Assembly (NCBI GenBank): GCA_024280945.1
Contig: JAMXLO010000020.1
Location: 1 to 51,679 of the forward strand
Direction of reading: 5' to 3'
Origin: Acetobacteraceae bacterium
GTDB lineage: Bacteria; Pseudomonadota; Alphaproteobacteria; Acetobacterales; Acetobacteraceae
Length of the DNA stretch: 51,679 nt
Shown here: piece after piece, positions 40,793-50,140 of the stretch
How the letters are laid out: each line of letters starts with the position of its first letter
Position numbering within the stretch: the first letter of the stretch is position 1
Notes under the pieces: model-generated
What the model was told of the DNA's origin: nothing
The model's input: the letters and a program-made list of their open reading frames with translations, nothing else
The model's database searches: none
Program-made: the position numbers and the translations under genes

Positions 40793-41020
40793 TTAAGCAG
40801 GGGTCGATTTTAGGTTTGGCCACTGGGCAAAAGCGAACGCCCAGTAGAGAATGACGTTGGCAGCCGGGATTACCAGCACAACACACCACCATGGGCTGTA
40901 TCCCGCCTTGCTCACGATTCTGCCTGCGGGCACAAACCAACCAAGTGCGACGATGACTGCCACTACCATCCCCATACTGGAATGCTCGGTCCAGGCATGC
41001 TCCGCTTCCGTGCATGACAC
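40793..41020 (-). CDS. Small inner-membrane protein
   Basis: The frame gives 75 residues; a start at 40975 would give 60. Two helices are seen, MVVAVIVALGWFVPAG and WWCVVLVIPAANVILYWAFA, with the loop RIVSKAGYSPWW. This recalls a widespread two-helix pattern (KAGxSxWW) in small uncharacterised membrane proteins. No ribosome site stands out. Confidence 0.5.
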   Translation of the reverse strand: MSCTEAEHAWTEHSSMGMVVAVIVALGWFVPAGRIVSKAGYSPWWCVVLVIPAANVILYWAFAFAQWPNLKSTPA

Positions 41021-41374
41021 GCTCTGACACTGATCATGCTCTTTGGCCTGAAATGGTCAATAGTCAGAAACCGGCAGTTTTCCTTGGCTTTTTGCAAGCT
41101 GGAGGGGCCAGCAAGGTCACGAGACTGCACAAGCAGGCGCAGTCGCTGGTTGAAAGCAAGTGGAATCTATAATCACGAATTTGGCTCTGGATTTCGTCAA
41201 GCGACGGAAGCTGCCGCCCGCCACTTCCTGCGTCACTCGCTCGGCTGAGCCAGTATCGACTTGGGCGACTTGCTACGTAAGCCAGGGCGGGTGCGCCTGC
41301 CTTCGCTGTCCGACCGAGCCGAAGGCCCAACTCATCGATGCGCGCTGGTTTTGAACGTCAGTCTAGCGGGATCG
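41021..41374. other. Intergenic
   Basis: About 350 bases, no gene recognised on either strand. Confidence 0.3.
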
Positions 41375-41911
41375 TCATCTCGCTTGCTGACCACTTTGGC
41401 AACCTAATGACCAACTTTGAGCATCGACAACGGTCGCTGGTGGAGGTGTACATTGTGCGGAAGCCCCATCTCTTATTCCGACATCAAAACCTCTTGTCCA
41501 ATCGTCATCGATCGACTGAGGAGCAATGCCATCCGTCCGAGATTGTTCGGACCAACCGGCCGCTAGCATGCATTGTCGAAAAAGCTGTGAACGGGGCCTG
41601 GCGTTGGCGTCATACCGAACCATCAGTGGCCGTGTGTACTGGCCGCGCGACGTGACGCAGACGCCACTAAAGCCCAACCCGGAGCAGGTTGTGAAGGATG
41701 GTGGAGCAACATCACTGCCAATAGGGCGGGTTGCTGGGGCCGACGGCGCCTGAAGATACGCCTCGGACAGGCACATCTCCATTGCTGCCTCAGTATCCGC
41801 GGGCGTTGCACCCTGCCTCACCCAGACCGTTTCACTGCATTCGGTCAAAGCAAGCACTGTGGCAGCGAGACAAATAAAGCGGGCACGACGAGTTCGCCCG
41901 TGACACACCAT
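41375..41911 (-). CDS. Hypothetical lipoprotein
   Basis: The 178-residue product starts MVCHGRTRRARFICLAATVL with lipobox LALTEC (Cys about 25). The body contains WVRQGATPADTEAAMEMCLS, a segment found in several alphaproteobacterial lipoproteins of unknown role, and QLFRQCMLAAGWSEQ near the C terminus, a Cys-containing helix often paired with the first. AGGAGCAAGGA precedes the start. Confidence 0.65.
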   Translation of the reverse strand: MVCHGRTRRARFICLAATVLALTECSETVWVRQGATPADTEAAMEMCLSEAYLQAPSAPATRPIGSDVAPPSFTTCSGLGFSGVCVTSRGQYTRPLMVRYDANARPRSQLFRQCMLAAGWSEQSRTDGIAPQSIDDDWTRGFDVGIRDGASAQCTPPPATVVDAQSWSLGCQSGQQAR

Positions 41912-42439
41912 TCCTTGCTCCTCGCTCCTGTCGCCAATCTCCCTACTCGCCTGCTGCTCTTTTGCACGCAGGGATGTGCTAACCCGTAGGCTTCACCCGC
42001 GCCCAATTCGGCCGCCGCCTACCTACCAAGGCGGTCGAGCCACGGCTAACGGCTGCGTCACGAGGCTCCTACATCCCGAGAACTGCGGCAACGGCTGATG
42101 TGGCGCCACCCGCGAATCTTGGTGGCGCGGGCCCGAGCGTCATCCGTGCAGAGCTAACGGCCGCCTTGATCTGCGAATTCCGCGTGGCGCCAGAGATGAA
42201 AGCTGACGGGAAGAACCGATCCGCACGGGCTTGAACAGCGTGCTCGCCAACAATTGACGCACACTACTCTCGATTGACCGTCGCATTCGGTATCTCTCAA
42301 CCTGAGACAGCATGGAGGAACTGGCGATGGCGAATTGCGTATTTTCGATGCACGGCACCACCGCCAACGGTCAGCTGACGTCGGCTGCGAGTGGGCCGGG
42401 CATCGCTCTCACCGGATAATTGGCTGGTCTGCGTCCGGC
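41912..42439. other. Intergenic upstream of the acylase gene
   Basis: About 530 bases. The acylase frame is open back to 42335, but that stretch (RIFDARHHRQRSADV) does not look like protein; the rest shows no gene. The acylase promoter should lie here. Confidence 0.3.
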
Positions 42440-44821
42440 GTGGCACACGTGATCCGTCCGGCTCTCGAGAAGTGGCGTTTCCTGCGGGCAGCCGGCTGGG
42501 TTCTCGCCGGGCTCGGGTTGATCGTGCTGCTGGTCGTTGCCCTGCTCGGCGGACTGCTTTGGTACAGTCTGCCGTCCTCCGATCAGCTCGCAATGATCTC
42601 CGACCTCTCCGAGCCGGTGTCGATTACGATGGACCAGGACGGTGTGCCGCGTATCCAAGCGGCATCAGAGACCGACGCAGCGGCGGCACTCGGCTTCTTG
42701 CATGCGCGGGATCGGATGTTCCTGCTTGAGGTCTTGCGTCGCTCGGCTACGGGCCGCCTGTCGGAACTGGTTGGACCACAGGCGCTCCCATTCGATCGCG
42801 AGATGCGCATACTCGGGTTGCGCCATCGGGCGGAGGCCGACTACGGCGCGCTCCCCGCCACAGATCAGGCTGTGCTGGACGCCTATGCGCGCGGTGTGAA
42901 CGCCTGGATCGCAACGCGTGGTCGGTTCAGCGCACCCGAATTCATCCTACTCGGCGCACCCGACCCCTGGACTGGGGCGGACTGCTTGTTATGGGCCAAG
43001 ACTATGGGACTGTGGCTGGCCTACAACTGGCAGCAGGAACTAGCGCGCCTGTCATTATCGGAGAAGCTGCCTCCGGAGCGTATCGCCGCGCTTTGGCCCG
43101 CCCCCGAGCACGCAGTGCTGGAGCAAGCCGCTAGCGCCGATGCACCCACCAAAGCCGAAGCTGCGCGGGTGCTGACTGCCATGCTGCAATTTCACGCGCC
43201 GCTGATGTCGCCGCCGGATGAATCGAACGCTTGGGCGGTTGCCGGCAGGTTGAGCGCCACCGGCCACCCACTCCTCGCGGGGGATCCGCATCTGGCCTAC
43301 TCGCTGCCAGGCCTCTGGTATCTGGTCCGCATCGAGCGGCCGGACGGCGTGTGGGCCGGGGCCACAGCTCCTGGCGTGCCTGGCATCGTGATGGGACGCG
43401 GCCCGCATATTGCCTGGGCTTTCACGACAACCTTTGCCGACACCCAGGATGTATTTGTTGAGACGCCGATCGGCGACGGGATGTACGCCACGCCGGATGG
43501 ACCCCGACCGTTTGTGACCCGCGAGGAGCGCATTCGCGTGCGCGGCCACCCGGAGATTTTGCTCAAGGTCAGGGAGACGCGACACGGACCCGTAATCAGC
43601 GACATTGCACCGGAAGAAGGAGGCAAACTGCTCGCCGTGGCGATGACCAATCTCGCGCCCGGCGATACAACAGCTTCGGGTTTCCTGGCACTCAACCGAG
43701 CCCGCAACGTGGCCGAAGCGGGCCAGGCAGCGGCAACGATCAGCGCGCCAGTGCAGAACTTGGTCGTGGCGGATAGTGACCATATCGGCCTGTTCACCGC
43801 TGGGCGCGTACCCATCCGCCGCGTGGGTGATGGTGGCATGCCAGTGGACGGCGCCGACGGAGCACATGACTGGATTGGCTTCGCGTCGGGGAGCCAGCTT
43901 CCGGCCGTGGTTGATCCGCCCAGCGGCTGGATTGTGAACGCCAATGAGCCGGTGGCTCCCCCCGATTTTCCGGTGTTCATAGGCCGCGACGCGCAGGGAC
44001 CGTGGCGAGCGCAGCGGATCAAGGAATTACTTGGTGGATCCTTAACGCATACGGTCGCAGACTTCGCACGGATGCAGATGGATATTCGCAGCATCTATGC
44101 CCGCGAACTTCTACCGGTGCTACGTGATATGGCGGTTCCTGAGGGAATCTCCCGTCAGGCACTCATGCAATTGCGCCAGTGGGACGGCACGATGTCTGCG
44201 GATAGTCCCGGGCCTTTGATTTTCAACGTATGGCTCACTCGGTTTCGAGAGGCTGTGCTGCATCACGCAGGCGTTCCGGAGAATTCCCGCGCGGTTTCGA
44301 AACTGGGTTTTGTCGCCTGGTTGCTATCGGACCACACCGACCTCGCCGCCAAAGCGGCCTGGTGCGACGACGGGTGTGACAGGATGCTCGCCAGCGCGCT
44401 GGAGAGTGCGGCAGCCGACTTGGCGGTGCGGCTGGGGGCGGATCCGGCTGCCTGGCAATGGGGCGCTGTACAGCGGGCGGTATTCGCTCACCCGTTGCTC
44501 CGCTTCGTGCCGTTGCTGGGGAGTCTGACGGAGGCTAGCGTGGTGGTGCCTGGAGACACCACGACGGTTGATCGCCAGGAAACTCTCTTCGGCGGATTCG
44601 AGAGCGTACACGGCCCGACCTATCGTGGGGTGTATGATCTTGCTGACCTCGATCGCAGCAGGTTCATCACAGTACCGGGACAGTCAGGCAATCTGCTGAG
44701 TCGGAGCGCGCGCGTTTTCGTTGGACGGTGGGCCACAGCGGGAACGGTGACACTCGGGCCGGAAGTCGCCGGCGCACCAGCTTCGGCTCGGATCCGGCTG
44801 TTGCCGTCCGGGACGCGTTAG
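42440..44821 (+). CDS. Penicillin acylase family protein (Ntn hydrolase)
   Basis: About 793 residues. An N-terminal membrane helix (WVLAGLGLIVLLVVALLGGL) is followed by the family start VSITMDQDGVPRIQAASETD and AALGFLHARDRMFLLEVLRR. The autoprocessing site precedes Ser in DESNAWAVAG; that Ser would be the N-terminal nucleophile of the beta chain (about residue 262 from the GTG at 42440). GHPLLAGDPHLAYSLPGLWY, VPGIVMGRGPHIAWAFTTT and the Asn segment GWIVNANEPV follow in the usual order. Relatives cleave acyl-homoserine lactones or beta-lactam side chains; the substrate here is unknown. The start is uncertain: no clear ribosome site, and similarity to the decayed copy at 23 kb begins about residue 5. 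Convergent with a PRC-barrel gene. Confidence 0.88.
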   Translation: MAHVIRPALEKWRFLRAAGWVLAGLGLIVLLVVALLGGLLWYSLPSSDQLAMISDLSEPVSITMDQDGVPRIQAASETDAAAALGFLHARDRMFLLEVLRRSATGRLSELVGPQALPFDREMRILGLRHRAEADYGALPATDQAVLDAYARGVNAWIATRGRFSAPEFILLGAPDPWTGADCLLWAKTMGLWLAYNWQQELARLSLSEKLPPERIAALWPAPEHAVLEQAASADAPTKAEAARVLTAMLQFHAPLMSPPDESNAWAVAGRLSATGHPLLAGDPHLAYSLPGLWYLVRIERPDGVWAGATAPGVPGIVMGRGPHIAWAFTTTFADTQDVFVETPIGDGMYATPDGPRPFVTREERIRVRGHPEILLKVRETRHGPVISDIAPEEGGKLLAVAMTNLAPGDTTASGFLALNRARNVAEAGQAAATISAPVQNLVVADSDHIGLFTAGRVPIRRVGDGGMPVDGADGAHDWIGFASGSQLPAVVDPPSGWIVNANEPVAPPDFPVFIGRDAQGPWRAQRIKELLGGSLTHTVADFARMQMDIRSIYARELLPVLRDMAVPEGISRQALMQLRQWDGTMSADSPGPLIFNVWLTRFREAVLHHAGVPENSRAVSKLGFVAWLLSDHTDLAAKAAWCDDGCDRMLASALESAAADLAVRLGADPAAWQWGAVQRAVFAHPLLRFVPLLGSLTEASVVVPGDTTTVDRQETLFGGFESVHGPTYRGVYDLADLDRSRFITVPGQSGNLLSRSARVFVGRWATAGTVTLGPEVAGAPASARIRLLPSGTR

Positions 44822-45147
44822 CGCAACGCAAGCGCGGGCGTGACAGTGGCGCTCAACGCGCAAAACGGCAAGCCGATGTCGGCCGACTATGCGGTCTCGG
44901 AAGATTGGACTACCAAGTTCGTATGGACATCACATCCGTTGGATTGATCCCCAGCGCCGCGCACGAGGTGACGGGATTCTCGGGCACGGTGCCAGACCCA
45001 GTGGCTAGTTTAGACGCCGCTGCGGCCAGATTGTTCGGGAGGCCTCTCACCTGTGAGCGGAACTTGGCAAATATTCTGCCCGCCCTACACCCAGTGGGTG
45101 GTCGGGCTAGTGTTCAAAGCCGGATGGCGGTTCTAAACCGGGAACGG
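44822..45147. other. Intergenic between convergent genes
   Basis: About 325 bases between acylase and PRC-barrel genes. A plus-strand frame reads VTGFSGTVPDPVASLDAAAA and LFGRPLTCERNLANILPA, which looks like the tail of a decayed enzyme, but I cannot assign it. Confidence 0.3.
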
Positions 45148-45582
45148 TCACGGTGTGAGCTGGATGCTTTCCATCTGCAAAAGTGACGCTCGCGTCACAC
45201 CCGGAATCATGATTCCATATGGCCTGCGCTCCGCGTGGGCCGCGCCGACCATACGAGATGTCCTGCCGCGCAGGCTTGGTACAAACTTCAACTGACCAAA
45301 TGCTACTGGGATCAATCTACCACGCGGCCCAACGGCGAGCACGACCCGGTCCACCTTGCCGTCGTCGGTCAGCAGCAGATCTCTGACTGCCGCAACTCGT
45401 TGCCCGTTGTCATTGAAGACCGAAGCCCCGATCAGGTACCGAGCGGGCCAGGTGTTCTGCACCCTCTCCAAAGTGCCCGGGACACTAGGTGGCTCTGCGG
45501 GTTGTGCCGCCGCGGGAGTTTGCGCCAGGCTTGGGTTGGTGACGAGTAGTCCAATCGTAGCGAGCATTCGTATCCGGCTCAT
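45148..45582 (-). CDS. Secreted PRC-barrel domain protein (copy 2)
   Basis: The 144-residue paralogue of the 28.8-kb protein. Signal peptide MSRIRMLATIGLLVTNPSLA; PRC-barrel core RYLIGASVFNDNGQRVAAVR, DLLLTDDGKVDRVVLAVG, LIPVAFGQLKFVPS; tail RPYGIMIPGVTRASLLQMES. It lacks about eight residues after FVPS that the other copy has. The start at 45582 begins the signal peptide; the longer frame to 45702 does not. Its position tail to tail with the acylase gene is mirrored in the decayed copy at 22.5-23.0 kb. Confidence 0.75.
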   Translation of the reverse strand: MSRIRMLATIGLLVTNPSLAQTPAAAQPAEPPSVPGTLERVQNTWPARYLIGASVFNDNGQRVAAVRDLLLTDDGKVDRVVLAVGPRGRLIPVAFGQLKFVPSLRGRTSRMVGAAHAERRPYGIMIPGVTRASLLQMESIQLTP

Positions 45583-46033
45583 TGTCTTTGGCCTCCGCTG
45601 AGGCGTTGCATGGACAGTGGCGAGAGCAAGGTAACCTGGGGGAGTGAAGACAGAAAGGCCTGGCGTTTCAGGTTCTGGCTCAATGTTCCATTTTGAGGTC
45701 ACGCAGAGCTGACTCGGACGAGTAAGCGGTAGCGCTTCTCAAGGTCCTCGCACATCTTAGGTTGTTTGTTGGACAAGGTGATTGGCGGTTGTTGCTCGAT
45801 AATGCCGGAACGGGCGGAATGATCATGCGGCTTTGTATTTTGCGCCGTATGTGAGTCCCTGGCGATCTTCTTGGCCAGATCCTAGGGGGTAGCGAACCGA
45901 GCCGGGTTATCGGCGCAGGGATACGCAACAACGTTCACGGCGGAGCCGGGTAGGAGCAGCGGCGTCAGGCCCGGGTTGCGGGATGGCTCGGCGTCTGGCC
46001 AGCCCACGCGGGCGATCAGTTCGCTGAGACAAC
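45583..46033. other. Intergenic, no gene recognised
   Basis: About 450 bases between the PRC-barrel gene and the aldolase remnant. Nothing could be assigned. Confidence 0.3.
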
Positions 46034-46379
46034 ATGAGAGCACGCATCGCGCAAGCGCCAGGCTTCATCGCCGCGCTAGATCAGAGCGGCGGGTCCTCGC
46101 CCGGAGCACTGCGCCTTTACGGTATGCCCGACAGCGCCTGCAGCGGGGAGGCCGAGATGTTCGCTCGCATCCATGAAATGCGGGTACGGGTGATGACGGC
46201 GCCGGCCTTCACTGGCGATAAGGTGATCGCCGCGATCCTGTTTGAACGCACGGATGGATAGTGAGGTTCAGGGCAAGCCGACTCCCTCCTACCTGTGGAA
46301 GGACCACGATTGGAGCAGCGGGCTAGTGCCGCACGGGGCGATGGCAGTGCGAGGACTCGCCCACCCAAACCTCTGCTAA
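46034..46379 (+). pseudogene. Class I fructose-bisphosphate aldolase, broken
   Basis: The first frame reads FIAALDQSGGSSPGALRLYG, then DSACSGEAEMFARIHEMRVR and VMTAPAFTGDKVIAAILFER, the N-terminal third of class I (GatY-unlike, Schiff-base) aldolases. After a frameshift near 46250 a second frame gives MDSEVQGKPTPSYLWKDHDW, continuing the same protein, which then ends. The Schiff-base Lys and the rest are missing. This is the one missing step of the glycolytic set in the window. Confidence 0.75.
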
Positions 46380-46834
46380 CACACCGCCTGTCCGTAGGGC
46401 TTGCGATAAGTGTTCCTGACGCGGACCGAAGTCAGCAGATAGAACAGCCATGCGACGTTGATGACAAAGAGCACGACATCTACGGCGACGACCAGGTCAC
46501 TCATTTCGCCGCTCATTTCATGGTTCTTAGCAACCCTCAGTATCGATACGGCTAACCAGAAGGCGTTCAGTGCAACGAAAACCACTGCCGCGGTGAACGC
46601 TCCGCGCGCTCCGAACCACAACATCAAGCCAACGACAAAACCCGGCAGACAGAGAAATCCCAAAATGCCCAGCAGTAACGCGGTCTCGGCCAGCCCCTCG
46701 GTCGACCAGACCCCTATCAACCAGAGCGCCGCACCGAGCGCTAGGAACAGAACGCCAGAACCGAATGTTAGCCAGATGCACAGCAGCCGAAGCCAACCGC
46801 CAATACCCTCGATTGCCGCGCGGGCGCCGCTCAT
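46376..46834 (-). CDS. Four-helix membrane protein, DUF2569-like
   Basis: The 152-residue protein starts MSGARAAIEGIGGWLRLLCI. The GIGGWLRLLCIWL start is the hallmark of DUF2569-type proteins. Helices: LTFGSGVLFLALGAALWLIG, ALLLGILGFLCLPGFVVGLM, FTAAVVFVALNAFWLAVSIL and LVVAVDVVLFVINVAWLFYL. Function unknown; probable inner-membrane protein. Confidence 0.75.
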   Translation of the reverse strand: MSGARAAIEGIGGWLRLLCIWLTFGSGVLFLALGAALWLIGVWSTEGLAETALLLGILGFLCLPGFVVGLMLWFGARGAFTAAVVFVALNAFWLAVSILRVAKNHEMSGEMSDLVVAVDVVLFVINVAWLFYLLTSVRVRNTYRKPYGQAVC

Positions 46835-47582
46835 AGGAATGCCGCCTCGTAATCGCGGGACAATGCGACCTCCCCGACAAAGACAATAATCATCGTATTT
46901 CAGCGGTTGCCCGGCAACCCTCTACATGCCTAGCGAGCCGCGCAAGGCGAAACCGTCCCAGTTCGCCGCGTTCATACATGCCGGCGGCCCCAGCAGGCAT
47001 CAAGTCTTCGATATCGACCGAGCCGTCCTTCAGAAGTTCGAAGCCCTGGCGGACCCCAGCAGGTCGCCTGGCGGTTTCCTCGCCACGGCTCAAGCATTTT
47101 CAACACCTGGCGCTGGCCCTGGTTGTGCCCTGCCGGGAGGCCCCTCGGCATTCACGGTTGTTGTTATCACAACGCAACACACGCCTGGCGCGGTGGCCAT
47201 TAGGTTCTCCGCGACCGCAAATTGAGGATCGGTTTAATTGAATGCGTGAGCGCTTCTGCTGGTGGCGTGACGATGGTGGGGATTGTGCGCCCCATTGGCG
47301 CGGCATTCGCGCAGCCTGCGCAACCCGTCGGCGCGCCGACCAGAGGACAGCAGGCATGGCCGGCGGCCAACCCGCCTGCGTCTGTCAACAACAACCTTCA
47401 GACGCGGGCCATCCCACCCGCGGAAAGTTGCCGGTCTTGCGTGTCATCGGGGGCACAGACAGATGCAACGGCGCCGTACCTCGTTGTCGTGCATCAGCGC
47501 CTCCTTTTGCGGCCCTGGGTGGAATAGCAGTGGCGGTTCGTCCTTGATCCGCGGCTCTGCGCTGCGCCGACAAGTTTCGGGA
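46835..47582. other. Intergenic, decayed sequence
   Basis: About 750 bases. A minus-strand frame reads GFELLKDGSVDIEDLMPAGA and a plus-strand frame has a signal-like IVRPIGAAFAQPAQPVG, but neither has a known product or good ribosome site. Confidence 0.3.
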
Positions 47583-47915
47583 TTAAGAATTCCGGCGTGC
47601 TGCGCTCACGGGCTTTTTCCATGCGCTTTTTGCCTGTTCACGGGCTTGCTCATTCGGGATTGCACCGAGCACTTCTCGTATGCCGATTGTATCCTCTAGC
47701 GTTGCGTGGCCTTTTTCTTGGGTTCCTGGTTTCCGAACGCTATTGAGCCGACGTCGATAGTGCTCGATCAAACCGGTGAGGATGAGACGACTTATACAGC
47801 AATGTGTCCAGCACCGGACTGCCCCAGCGAGCATCCTTGCGCTCTTGACTTCTACAATGGCTTTGGAAGCCTGGGCATCGTCAAAGACACCTTCGCGCAG
47901 CGACGATTCTACCAA
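47583..47915 (-). CDS. Hypothetical protein, doubtful
   Basis: A 110-residue frame with MVESSLREGVFDDAQASKAI, then TGLIEHYRRRLNSVRKPGTQ and an Ala/Glu-rich end. No motif or family recognised and no clear ribosome site. Confidence 0.25.
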   Translation of the reverse strand: MVESSLREGVFDDAQASKAIVEVKSARMLAGAVRCWTHCCISRLILTGLIEHYRRRLNSVRKPGTQEKGHATLEDTIGIREVLGAIPNEQAREQAKSAWKKPVSAARRNS

Positions 47916-48036
47916 CGTGCTTTAACCGGCGAACATCGGAACTCATGTCGTCTATTTATAGGTAGATACATAGGGGCCCCGCGGCGGCCGGGACAACGGG
48001 GCTCTAGCGGTTAAAGATTCCTGGGCGCACAGGACG

Positions 48037-49103
48037 TTGCGGCCCAAAATCAGGACGTGGTGCCGGTGCAACCGTCCAGGTGGCGGCCGACGTAGCGGTG
48101 GTCCAAAACGTCCTGGGCGACGTGGTGGCCGACCAATAAAGCCACGTGGCGGTGGTACAGATCCGAACCCAAAACCGAACACGGCCCACGCGGATGATCT
48201 CAAGAAGTACTTCATTGTTTCCACCGACAGCCACGCCAACGAGCCACCCGACCTGTGGGAGAAACGGATCGATCCGCAATACCGCGAGCGCGTGCCGCGG
48301 ATCATCACCGACGAGAAGGGCGTGCAGTGGCGATACTGCGAGGGCTACCGCCCCGACCGGGTTTGCGTCATGAGCTTCGAGGGCAAAGACTGGGTACGCC
48401 CCAAGGCCGGCGCCGATGTGGTGGACCGCATTCGTGACAACCGCCCCGACGGGGTCGATGTGGAGATTATCTTTCCCAACAAGGGGCTGGCGCTGTGGGC
48501 CACACCCGATCAGGTGTTCGCCAATGCCCAGTGCCGAGTATGGAACGACTGGGCATGGGAGCAGTTTGGTCCACATCCTGAGAACATGCTGCCGGTCGCC
48601 TCGATTGCCACCGGCGACCTGGATGGCGCGATGAAGGAGATCGAGCGGGTTGCCAAGATCGGCTTCCGTGCCCTGTCGTTGCCCTGCAAACCGATCTGGG
48701 GCGGGCACGACGTTGATCACGTCAACTACAATCTTCCGCACTTCGATCCGATGTGGGCGTCGATCCAGGAAGCCGATCTGCCGATCACGTTCCATGTCTC
48801 CACGGGGCGGGATCCGCGCGCGGCGCGCGGCAATGGGCCTCCGGTTCGCCACGATCGAAGCGGGCATCGGTTGGGTGCCCTGGTTGCTCGACGCAATGGA
48901 TGAGGCGTATCGCAAGCATCCTCCGGATTGGCGCTAGCTGCGGCCTGGAACCTTATCGACAATTTTTGTGGGCCAGCGACTATCCGCATCACGAGGGTAC
49001 CTGGCCGCACTCGGCGGAAGCAATTGAGCGGACGATGCCGAAACTGAGCGAGCCACAGCGTGCGAAGATTCTTGGGTTGAATGCCGCACGGTTCTTCAAG
49101 CTT
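48037..49103 (+). pseudogene. Amidohydrolase-2 family enzyme, shattered
   Basis: The first frame reads KKYFIVSTDSHANEPPDLWE, VPRIITDEKGVQWRYCEGYR and VFANAQCRVWNDWAWEQFGP, a metal-dependent TIM-barrel amidohydrolase. It breaks at RDPRAARGNG, and two later pieces in other frames give LRFATIEAGIGWVPWLLDAM and FLWASDYPHHEGTWPHSAEA. At least two deletions with frameshifts inactivate it. The codons before it (48070-48165) encode an Arg/Gly-rich run (RPGGGRRSGGPKRPGRRGGR), unlike any amidohydrolase N-terminus, probably from different sequence joined by rearrangement. Confidence 0.75.
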
Positions 49104-49294
49104 ATGTGCCGGGGCATCAACGGCTCGCTGCCTGACCGCTTCCTGCCTTGGGATGGACGTCATCGTGCTGTGAACCGCACGGGCCATCCCCGGTCACCGG
49201 CGTCCACGCCGCTCGGCCCTCTATAGTTCGCCGCGTCCACGCTCGTCAGAGCTGCGTAGGTGGTGGTCTCTCGTCAGTGTCAGAGAGTGGCCCA

Positions 49295-50140
49295 TTATCG
49301 AGGCAATGGCGAACAGGCCGCCGCGGCTGCACGCGCCAACACGATCATCCGTCGAGCCGCCACTCCGGCACCGGCGACATCGCCCGCCAAGTGCCGCAAT
49401 AGCGGATGCGACACCATAGCATGAGTTGCGGCATTCACCGCGATCTCTGTAGCAGCAACAGATGCCGCAGCCAGAGCCGTTTTCCGGAGCAAGGCCACCG
49501 TCCCCAAAATCCCTGGGCGCATGCCATGCCAAGCTGCGACTTGCCGAATCAGGCGCACACCACACCAACCAACGGTCAGCACGTCCAGAGCCGGCGAGGG
49601 CGTTGCCGCAACTATCGCGACGCTCTGCAGAGCTGCACTCCGGCCCAGCACGTCCGTCGCTTCCTGCAGTTCTTTGCCTGGCCCGGAACGCAAGAGCGCG
49701 AGTATTGCCTCCGGCGTGGCCGCGCCATCGAGAGCTGGCAGGATCCCAGTGTGTTCCGGTACCGCTTCCAGCCAGCGCTGGGCAGCATGCCGAACCCGCT
49801 TGATTTCGCCGCTGGCGAGCTCCGCGCGGAGGTGATCAACTCGGCGCAGTGCCCAGAGGCCGCGGAACTCCCGGCTGATGCCAAGGCCAATCAGGACGAG
49901 TCCAACTGAGAGACACGCAAGGCCTATCTAGCCAAGCACGTTCCAGCGGTCGAATAACGAGCCGACAAGCCAAGTACCCCAGAGCAACAGAAAGCTGGCT
50001 CCGAGCACGACCACCCCGGCCAGTGCCGGTGAACTTCGCCGACGTATAAGCGCTGCTGCCGGCAACAGAGGAAGCGCGGCCTCCAGACGAGGTGCCTCGT
50101 CAGCCTCGAGCAGCAGAAACGGTTCAGGCACAGTGTCCAT
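49295..50140 (-). pseudogene. ycjF: YcjF-like DUF697 membrane protein with in-frame stop
   Basis: The frame starts at 50140 with MDTVPEPFLLLEADEAPRLE and runs through two hydrophobic helices (LAGVVVLGASFLLLWGTWLV; ACLSVGLVLIGLGIS) to the DUF697 part ALDVLTVGWCGVRLIRQVAA, WHGMRPGILGTVALLRKTAL. A single TAG at 49928-49930 interrupts it after WNVLG; the frame is otherwise open from start to end (281 codons). Its start overlaps the ycjX stop by three bases (ATGA), so the two were an operon. Either a recent nonsense mutation or a sequencing error. Confidence 0.75.

Noticed and set aside
43055-43867. 270-residue minus-strand frame
   Set aside because: Antisense to the penicillin-acylase gene, His/Arg/Cys-rich, no motif.
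48004-48915. 303-residue minus-strand frame ending in Trp/Thr-rich sequence
   Set aside because: Antisense to the amidohydrolase relic; the plus-strand match to the enzyme family is clear. Its Trp-rich end is the complement of the RGG repeat, not a RiPP core.
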